Below, one piece after another: positions 1-5,304 of a DNA stretch of 7,263 bases. The notes below the pieces were generated by a model. That model was given only the letters and a program-made list of their open reading frames with translations, searched no databases and was not told the origin of the DNA. The stretch covers positions 1 through 7,263 of the forward strand of contig SLLW01000156.1 in the NCBI GenBank assembly GCA_007133875.1, read 5' to 3'. Position 1 is the first letter of the stretch, and each line of letters begins with the position of its first letter. Source of the stretch: Balneolales bacterium (lineage in GTDB: Bacteria > Bacteroidota > Rhodothermia > Balneolales > Natronogracilivirgulaceae). Both the position numbers and the translations under genes were made by a program.

Positions 1-782
1 ACTCCGGAACCACTGGTTTCGCCCATGTTTCCAAACACCATTGCCTGGACATTCACGGCGGTACCGATCAACCCGGCAATTTTGTTGATTTTGCGATACT
101 TGATAGCCCGGTCACTGTTCCAGGAGCCGAATACAGCATTAATAGAGAACTCAAGTTGCTCCATCGGATCTTTCGGAAACATGAACCCGGTTTCGCGGCG
201 ATAGATCGCTTTGAACCGGTCCACCAGATCCTTGAGATCATCGACGGTCAACTCGCTGTCGGTTTTTACACCACGCTGATCTTTCATTTTTGCCATGGCT
301 TGTTCAAAATGGTCGTGGGATACTCCCATTACCACATCGGCAAACATATCGATGAAACGGCGGAAACTATCATATGCAAACCACTCATTTCCGGTTTTTT
401 CAGCAAGTCCTTCAACAACATTGTCGTTGATGCCAAGGTTGAGGACCGTATCCATCATACCCGGCATCGATACCGCGGCACCGGAACGGACCGAGAGCAG
501 CATCGGGTTTTTTGGATCCCCAAGTTTGCCTCCCAGCTCTTTCTCTTGCTGGGCGATTCCTTTTTTAATCTGATCTTTTAACCCTTCGGGCCACTTCTCC
601 TGATTTTGGTAATAATGGTTACACGCTTCAGTGCTGATGGTCAGGCCCGGAGGTACCGGCATTCCAATTTTACTCATTTCTGCAAGGTTGGCGCCTTTGC
701 CTCCCAGCAGATCGCGGTAACTGCGATCTCCTTCGGCTTTTCCACCCCCAAAATTATAGACATATTTAATCTGTTTCGACAT
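1..782 (-). CDS. ppdK: Pyruvate phosphate dikinase, N-terminal part (truncated by window edge)
   Basis: PPDK interconverts pyruvate + ATP + Pi and PEP + AMP + PPi in the cytoplasm through a phosphohistidine intermediate. Only the first 260 codons are present, with no stop before the window edge; the family is usually about 870-900 residues, so the swivelling phosphohistidine domain and the PEP/pyruvate barrel lie outside. What is visible is the ATP-grasp-like nucleotide-binding domain: LLGGKGANLAEM at residues 25-36, with K29 matching the ATP-binding lysine of characterised PPDKs; SVRSGA at 97-102, with R99 matching the conserved nucleotide-binding arginine; SMPGMMDTVLNLG from 105; FAYDSFRRFI near 137; and AVNVQAMVFGNMGETSGSG at the cut edge. 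PEP synthase is less likely, because the SMPGMMDT and YDSYRRF-type motifs are PPDK hallmarks. The start at 782 follows AAGGAAG and gives the family's usual N-terminus (YVYNFGGG). The gene is divergent from the transporter operon and could share its regulatory region. Confidence 0.96.
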   Translation of the reverse strand, partial: MSKQIKYVYNFGGGKAEGDRSYRDLLGGKGANLAEMSKIGMPVPPGLTISTEACNHYYQNQEKWPEGLKDQIKKGIAQQEKELGGKLGDPKNPMLLSVRSGAAVSMPGMMDTVLNLGINDNVVEGLAEKTGNEWFAYDSFRRFIDMFADVVMGVSHDHFEQAMAKMKDQRGVKTDSELTVDDLKDLVDRFKAIYRRETGFMFPKDPMEQLEFSINAVFGSWNSDRAIKYRKINKIAGLIGTAVNVQAMVFGNMGETSGSG

Positions 783-786
783 AGTG

Positions 787-793
787 CTTCCTT
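787..793 (-). promoter_or_regulatory. Ribosome binding site of ppdK
   Basis: On the minus strand the sequence AAGGAAG lies 4 bases before the ATG whose first base is 782. It is a purine-rich Shine-Dalgarno match and supports this start codon. The adjacent TTATATAA looks like a -10 box but overlaps the ribosome binding site, so it is unlikely to be the promoter. Confidence 0.5.
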
Positions 794-948
794 ATATAAC
801 GTATTTGGTGATTATGGTTCCGGTATCCTGCATGGACAGACCCCAAAATATTGACCGTTCGAAAATTGCGACACCAACATAATCAGGGAGGGTATCGACA
901 TGCCGTATCATATAACGGAAATATTGAAAAAACTTGAATGACACGTAA

Positions 949-962
949 TGATATGCATATCA
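949..962. repeat. 14-bp perfect palindrome, possible operator
   Basis: TGATATGCATATCA is identical to its reverse complement over all 14 bases. It lies in the divergent intergenic region and shares an ATATGC half-site with the longer palindrome at 1061-1078. Binding by a dimeric regulator is inference; no known operator was recognised. Confidence 0.5.
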
Positions 963-1060
963 AAAAGCTACCCCTATGGCTACAGGATACTCAGTAGTTA
1001 TGTGTTGAAACAATGTACTGCCATTGGACAACAATTTCAAAAAATAATGCATCCAAAATG

Positions 1061-1078
1061 TATATATGCGCATATATA
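1061..1078. repeat. 18-bp perfect palindrome, possible operator
   Basis: TATATATGCGCATATATA is a perfect inverted repeat with no spacer, about 100 bases upstream of the transporter promoter candidate. Part of the symmetry comes from alternating TA, which is easy to obtain in AT-rich DNA, but the ATGCGCAT centre makes it more specific. Its centre is 114 bases from that of the 949-962 palindrome. It could be a regulator binding site or a site prone to cruciform or melting. Confidence 0.5.
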
Positions 1079-1164
1079 ACTATAATAAACTTCTGCAAAT
1101 TATCCTGCAACACTTCATATTTCATTCAAAAAGAAAGGGTACCATAGGAGCAATTCGATACTAT

Positions 1165-1191
1165 TTGACAGACGCATGATTCGGTTATGTT
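1165..1191 (+). promoter_or_regulatory. Candidate promoter of the transporter-receiver-kinase operon
   Basis: A perfect -35 hexamer TTGACA (1165-1170) is followed after 15 bases by TATGTT (1186-1191). The same DNA fits a Bacteroidota-type promoter in part: TTTG at 1164-1167, then 18 bases, then TATGTTCC, which matches TAnnTT but not the final TG of TAnnTTTG. Either reading puts transcription start roughly 55-60 bases before the ATG at 1259. The spacing is short for sigma70, so this is a candidate only. Confidence 0.35.
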
Positions 1192-1243
1192 CCAAAGATT
1201 TTATTATCATGCGAAATTATGGTTAAAAACAATTATTTAGATT

Positions 1244-1247
1244 AGGA
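1244..1247 (+). promoter_or_regulatory. Possible ribosome binding site of the SLC13 transporter
   Basis: AGGA lies 11 bases before the ATG at 1259. This is slightly farther than ideal, but it is the only purine-rich match and is consistent with that start. Confidence 0.4.
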
Positions 1248-1258
1248 CGTGAACGCAT

Positions 1259-2890
1259 ATGAAATCGGGTTTTCTGGGACTTACTAAAACACAACTTGCA
1301 GGATTGGTTCTCGGGGTATTTGGACTATTCCTTCCATTTTTACTACCACTTGCATCGCTTTCGATAGCCGGACATATCGGCCTCGGTATTTTCTTTATGG
1401 CTGCCATATTCTGGATGTTCGAGCCTATACCCATTTACGCAACCTCCATGCTGGTCATTTTTCTGCAGGTTGTCCTGCTCAGCTCGCAGGGTCCGGTATA
1501 TATGGATGCCGAGCTTCCCCTCAGTGAACCGGTCGCCCTCGAAGAGGGACAGTGGCAGATCCCGTCAAGTGCTTTAAAAAACGATAATACGGTTCTTCTT
1601 GCTGTGGAACCCGGCGAAACCGAATCGATATCTGTGTATGTGGTCGACCGTAATGGCCAGCATGTGATTGTAGAGAGTACCGAACTGGATGCCGATACCG
1701 CGATCATTACCGATACCGGCCACCGGCTGGTCAACTATCAACCGAACAGCTACACCGAATACCTGGGAACCCTTGCCCATCCGATCATCATTCTCTTCCT
1801 TGGCGGATTCATGCTCGCATCGGCATCGGTCAAGTACAATCTGGACAAAAACCTGACCCGCTATCTGCTTGGCCCATTCGGGTCCAAACCACGATATATT
1901 GTCCTTGGATTGATGCTGGTCACGGCCATGCTCTCTGCGTTCATGAGTAATACGGCAACGGCAGCGATGATGGTTACCGTCATTCTCCCGATTATCGCAC
2001 AACTTGAGCCCGGCGACCGCTTCAAATTCGGCCTTGCACTTGCTATTCCCATTGCTGCCAATGTCGGTGGGATAACCACTCCAATCGGAACCCCGCCGAA
2101 TGCCATCGTTATTGCAGCCTTAAGCGAATACGGAATAGATATCTCCTTTACCGACTGGATTATCGTAGCTGCCCCCCTGGTGGTCGTAATGCTGGTCTTC
2201 GCATGGTGGCTGCTGCTCGCGCTTTTCCCCCCAAGTATCTCCCGCTTCAACCTGAAACTCGAAGGAAAACTGAACCTATCACCGAAAGCAGTAGGCCTTT
2301 ATGCCATTTTTGCTGCCACGGTCCTTCTCTGGGTCACCGAGAATCAGCACGGAATTCCCAGCAGCATGGTTGCCTTCCTGCCTGTAGCGGCTCTGGTAAC
2401 CGGACGCATACTCGACAAAAGTGATATCCGAAAATTACCCTGGGACGTGCTCTGGCTGATGGCCGGTGGTATTTCTTTGGGGATCGGCATGGACAAGACT
2501 GGACTGGCCGTCTGGATGATTTCCGGTTTTGACTGGGGTGCGATGGGTTACATCACACTTATACTGACATTCAGCATCGTGGCTATTGCCATGTCCAACT
2601 TCCTTTCGAACACCGTTACAGCAACGCTGCTGATGCCGCTTGTAATCAGTATGCAGGCATCGGGAATAATGGGAGACGATTTTAATCTTCTGATAATCGG
2701 CGTGGTTGTCGCCGTAGCATGCAGCCTTGCAATGGCGTTGCCCATTTCCACGCCACCAAACGCCATTGCCATGTCCACCGGTATCATTCGTACCAAAGAT
2801 ATGGCAAAAGTGGGCGTCATCGTCGGTGTAGTCGGGGTACTGATTATCCTTGCCTATGCTGTATTTTACTGGCCGATGGTCACCAACTAA
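1259..2890 (+). CDS. SLC13/DASS-family Na+-coupled anion (probably dicarboxylate) transporter with a soluble insert
   Basis: This 543-residue inner-membrane protein belongs to the divalent anion:Na+ symporter (DASS, INDY-like) family, which takes up succinate, malate, fumarate, citrate or sulfate with sodium. Both halves carry the family's inverted-repeat signatures: SNT at 230-232 with a TPP motif in TTPIGTPPNA (T278-P280-N281), and a second SNT at 450-452 with STPPNA (497-502). These form the two Na+/substrate sites. Hydrophobic segments lie at about 11-34, 36-55, 57-75, 172-190, 211-228 and repeatedly to the C-terminus. Between the third segment and the conserved LFLGGFMLA stretch (179-187) sits an unusual hydrophilic, beta-rich insert at about 76-167; DASS proteins normally have a short loop here. 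The start gives a normal N-terminus directly before the first membrane helix. The receiver gene begins 18 bases after the stop, so co-transcription is likely. A dicarboxylate substrate is inferred from the flanking PEPCK and PPDK genes; sulfate or another anion remains possible. Confidence 0.92.
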   Translation: MKSGFLGLTKTQLAGLVLGVFGLFLPFLLPLASLSIAGHIGLGIFFMAAIFWMFEPIPIYATSMLVIFLQVVLLSSQGPVYMDAELPLSEPVALEEGQWQIPSSALKNDNTVLLAVEPGETESISVYVVDRNGQHVIVESTELDADTAIITDTGHRLVNYQPNSYTEYLGTLAHPIIILFLGGFMLASASVKYNLDKNLTRYLLGPFGSKPRYIVLGLMLVTAMLSAFMSNTATAAMMVTVILPIIAQLEPGDRFKFGLALAIPIAANVGGITTPIGTPPNAIVIAALSEYGIDISFTDWIIVAAPLVVVMLVFAWWLLLALFPPSISRFNLKLEGKLNLSPKAVGLYAIFAATVLLWVTENQHGIPSSMVAFLPVAALVTGRILDKSDIRKLPWDVLWLMAGGISLGIGMDKTGLAVWMISGFDWGAMGYITLILTFSIVAIAMSNFLSNTVTATLLMPLVISMQASGIMGDDFNLLIIGVVVAVACSLAMALPISTPPNAIAMSTGIIRTKDMAKVGVIVGVVGVLIILAYAVFYWPMVTN

Positions 2891-2908
2891 CCCTAATCCC
2901 AACACACT

Positions 2909-3412
2909 ATGGAAACATCTGACATCTATATCCTCTGCATCGAAGACGAACAGGAAGTACTGGACGCTGTGGTTCGGGATCTGGAAAAGCTGGAAGAGCA
3001 GTTCCCGGTAGAGACCGCGACTTCCGCTGAAGAGGCGAGAAGCGTTATCGAAAAACTACTGGAAAACGGAAAAAAGATCGGGCTGATCCTCTGTGACCAC
3101 ATCCTGCCTGGAGACAACGGGGTTGAGCTACTCATCGAACTGCATAAAAATGAACAACTCCACGCCTCAAAAAAGGTGTTACTGACCGGACAAGCCGGCC
3201 TGGAAGACACGGTTAAAGCGTTAAATGAGGCAAAATTGCATCACTACATTGCCAAACCGTGGAATAAAGAGGATTTGATGAGTGTCTCCGTTGAGTTATT
3301 GACCGACTATGTGATTGAACAAGAAGATGATGTTCTGCCCTTTATGGGCACCCTTGATGCCGCAAAACTTTCCGAGTTCATTCGCAGTGGAAGAAATGTC
3401 AGCGACAGCTGA
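2909..3412 (+). CDS. Single-domain response regulator (receiver only)
   Basis: The product is a 167-residue cytoplasmic CheY-like receiver. All catalytic positions are present: acidic pair E12-D13, phosphoacceptor D63 in LILCDHILPGDNG, switch threonine T93 in VLLTG, and K116 in the AKPW motif. The receiver occupies about residues 5-128. The remaining 40 residues or so are acidic to polar (EQEDDVLPFMGTLDAAKLSEF) and match no DNA-binding, enzymatic or HD-GYP output domain I recognise. A KPW motif is common in receivers attached to HD-GYP or kinase proteins. The start lacks a Shine-Dalgarno sequence, but ATG at 2909 puts the first beta strand (IYILCIEDE) where expected. It lies between the transporter and the histidine kinase, the likely phosphodonor. 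It could act by protein-protein contact, as a phosphate sink or as a relay; a DNA-binding role is not supported. Confidence 0.9.
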   Translation: METSDIYILCIEDEQEVLDAVVRDLEKLEEQFPVETATSAEEARSVIEKLLENGKKIGLILCDHILPGDNGVELLIELHKNEQLHASKKVLLTGQAGLEDTVKALNEAKLHHYIAKPWNKEDLMSVSVELLTDYVIEQEDDVLPFMGTLDAAKLSEFIRSGRNVSDS

Positions 3413-3471
3413 ATCACTGTACCGGCTCGGGAACACCATACCGCTTGCGGTCACTATCAATTAGAACCGCC

Positions 3472-4929
3472 ATGATACTCAACTTCGCCAAAAACTGGTT
3501 ACAGGATCCTACCCGCATCACCAATCAAATTGCTCGTTTTCTCGAGCAATCGGATGAATATCATGCCGAATTTGTCACCTTCGAAAAAGGTGAACTTTTT
3601 CTCAAGGAGACCGATCTCAACGATTCGGTGTTTATTTTACTGGAAGGTACGGTTCAGCTGTCAAAATCTACTCCAAACGGCCGCACAATTGTCATCGACT
3701 GGCTTCGTCCCGGGGCGCTGGTCGGGCTGATTTCATTTGTAACGGGTGAACCGGCGCTTACATCAGCAATGGCGGAGAGCCCCTGTAAAGCGCTCAAACT
3801 GGATGAAGCGGACTTCCTGAAACTGCAACGGAGCAACAGTGAAATTGCGCAATTGGGGCAGCAACTGATTATCGGTAACCTGATAGACCGGTACCATCAT
3901 GTGGTCTCGGTGCATGTGGAACTAGAAAGCATTAATGAAACGCTTCAAAAAGAGCGGAACCACTTGCAGGAGGCCCTTAAACAGCTGGAAGAGACGCAGC
4001 ACCGCCTGGTCAGCCAGGAGAAGATGGCGACTCTGGGGCAGTTGGTAGCGGGAATTGCCCACGAAATCAACAATCCTGCGGCTGCCATGCTGAGGGCATC
4101 GGACAATTTGCTGGAGTACCTGCCCAAAATCATAGACGAGGCAGATCCTGACAAGACACACTCCTATGAGACGTTTTTCCGGATCGGTTTGAAACGCAAA
4201 TTGCGGAACTCGGACCAACAGCGCGAAAAATTGCGGGAGTGGGAGCAGATTTACCCCAAACTGCCCAGGAGCTTGTTGCGTAAAATCACATCCATGAACG
4301 ATGAGGCGCTCGAGTTTGTCAAAAAGCAGCTTGGTAACAAACCGGGTACCGAGCAGCGGGAACAACTGGAGAATGCGATCCTCTTTTATGAAAGCGGATA
4401 CTTTTTAAAAAACTTGCAGTCCAGTACCAAGCGAATTGGTGAAATTGTATCAAGCCTGAAGAACTACAGCCGCCAGGACAAGGGACAGTATGAAAAAACC
4501 GATCTGCGTGACGGACTCAATGATACCCTCCTGCTGCTCTCAAACCGCCTCAAAAAAGTGGATGTGATTCTAAACTTTTCGGATATCCCCCATGTAAACG
4601 TTATCTCAGGCGAAATTAACCAGGTATGGACCAATCTGATCATCAATGCCTGTGATGCAATGCAGGACCGGGGTGAACTTGTCATCTCCTGTAATCATGA
4701 CGACCGGTTTGTGTGGGTATCCATCCGCGACAGCGGACCTGGAATCAAGCCTTCTTTGAGTAATGAAATTTTCAAACCGACATTTACCACCAAACAGAAA
4801 AACAGCAGCTTTGGCCTCGGGCTGGGCCTCTCCATCTCACAACAGATTGTCCAGAAACACGGGGGTCAGATCAAGGCGCGTAACGCGGAAGATGGTGGCG
4901 CTGAATTCACGGTTTATCTACCACTGTAA
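3472..4929 (+). CDS. Histidine kinase with N-terminal cyclic-nucleotide-binding-like domain
   Basis: This 485-residue protein has no membrane segment, so it is probably a cytoplasmic sensor kinase. In order: a cNMP-binding/CRP-like beta roll at about 25-125 (GELFLKE, VFILLEGTVQLSK, LRPGALVGLISF); a helix and coiled coil at about 135-185; a DHp domain with H-box LVAGIAHEINNPAAAM and phosphoacceptor H197; a charged helical insert at about 213-308; the second DHp helix near 310-334; and a HATPase_c domain with N-box NQVWTNLIINACDAM (N388, N392), G1 box DSGPGI (420-425), F-box IFKPTFTTK and G2 box GLGLGLS (448-454). The kinase core looks fully active. The phosphate-binding cassette of the sensor domain lacks the Glu and Arg that hold cAMP in CRP, so the ligand is uncertain. 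The reading frame also opens at TTG 3445 (nine more residues). ATG 3472 is preferred because neither start has a Shine-Dalgarno sequence and ATG is commoner. The gene follows the receiver by 59 bases and probably shares its operon. Confidence 0.9.
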   Translation: MILNFAKNWLQDPTRITNQIARFLEQSDEYHAEFVTFEKGELFLKETDLNDSVFILLEGTVQLSKSTPNGRTIVIDWLRPGALVGLISFVTGEPALTSAMAESPCKALKLDEADFLKLQRSNSEIAQLGQQLIIGNLIDRYHHVVSVHVELESINETLQKERNHLQEALKQLEETQHRLVSQEKMATLGQLVAGIAHEINNPAAAMLRASDNLLEYLPKIIDEADPDKTHSYETFFRIGLKRKLRNSDQQREKLREWEQIYPKLPRSLLRKITSMNDEALEFVKKQLGNKPGTEQREQLENAILFYESGYFLKNLQSSTKRIGEIVSSLKNYSRQDKGQYEKTDLRDGLNDTLLLLSNRLKKVDVILNFSDIPHVNVISGEINQVWTNLIINACDAMQDRGELVISCNHDDRFVWVSIRDSGPGIKPSLSNEIFKPTFTTKQKNSSFGLGLGLSISQQIVQKHGGQIKARNAEDGGAEFTVYLPL

Positions 4930-4964
4930 ATGTCTCCATTTATTACACCTTGATATGCGTCTGT

Positions 4965-5010
4965 GCCGGTTACATAAACAATGGTTGGGCGGGTTTCAAC
5001 TGGCTTTTTT
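4965..5010 (+). terminator. Possible intrinsic terminator after the kinase gene
   Basis: GCCGGTT (4965-4971) can pair with AACTGGC (4998-5004), 7 bp with one G-U pair, immediately followed by six T residues (5005-5010). The 26-base loop is long but holds an internal AAAC/GTTT pairing that would extend the stem. It begins 35 bases after the kinase stop, which suits an operon end. The imperfect, long-looped structure makes this tentative. Confidence 0.4.
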
Positions 5011-5292
5011 CGGCTCCCCTTTCGACTCTCCGTTTTAAAGTTTCTGCCATGAGAATGCGTTTCTTAATATGATATTCAAATTTAAGGCTTATTATTGTTT
5101 TGACATTAATTAGCACGATATCAAAGGATTTCATACTACTAAGTTATCACCCGCAAATCTGTTTCGGTTAACAGTTTTTCCCGGCGTTCAACCGGCGGGC
5201 CAATCAGCGGGTAGTGAGAATTATTGTAACACAAAAAATTGGACGAATCAGTTCAAGGCCCAAAAAGCCGAAATTGTAAACCTTAAATTATT

Positions 5293-5296
5293 GGAG
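5293..5296 (+). promoter_or_regulatory. Ribosome binding site of pckG
   Basis: GGAG within TTGGAGC lies 8 bases before the ATG at 5305. This is the best Shine-Dalgarno match for any plus-strand gene here and fixes the pckG start. Confidence 0.6.
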
Positions 5297-5304
5297 CACA
5301 TAAT

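Larger units (their letters stand above)
783..1258. other. Divergent AT-rich intergenic region between ppdK and the transporter gene
   Basis: These 476 bases separate two divergently transcribed genes and should hold both promoters. The stretch is clearly more AT-rich than the flanking genes. It contains two perfect palindromes (949-962 and 1061-1078), three copies of a TATCCTG word (two in the plus orientation, one inverted), a CTGCAA direct repeat 12 bases apart (1093-1098 and 1105-1110), and a promoter candidate for the transporter near 1165-1191. I see no RNA gene and no convincing protein-coding gene. A 13-codon micro-ORF at 900-941 has a good ribosome binding site but is too short to call. 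I could not assign a ppdK promoter with confidence. Confidence 0.7.
4930..5304 (+). other. Intergenic region between the kinase gene and pckG
   Basis: This 375-base stretch ends the kinase operon and should contain the pckG promoter and leader. Near its start is a terminator-like hairpin (4965-5010). A perfect TTGACA occurs at 5100-5105, but no good -10 follows at normal spacing; TATCAAAG (5119-5126) is too close. A CCGGCG word is repeated 11 bases apart near 5181-5197. The pckG ribosome binding site is at the right end. I see no gene, RNA or riboswitch. Confidence 0.6.

Noticed and set aside
156..581. Plus-strand open frame of 141 codons at the left edge
   Set aside because: It is the shadow of ppdK, whose minus-strand translation matches the PPDK family along its whole length.
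948..1079. 43-codon plus-strand frame in the divergent intergenic region
   Set aside because: It has no ribosome binding site, runs across both palindromes and has a composition typical of translated AT-rich DNA.
3445..3471. TTG start for the histidine kinase giving nine extra residues
   Set aside because: No Shine-Dalgarno sequence supports it, and the in-frame ATG at 3472 precedes the whole conserved domain.
5100..5105. Perfect TTGACA upstream of pckG as a promoter -35
   Set aside because: No acceptable -10 hexamer lies 15-19 bases downstream, and a Bacteroidota TAnnTTTG element is also absent at the right distance.
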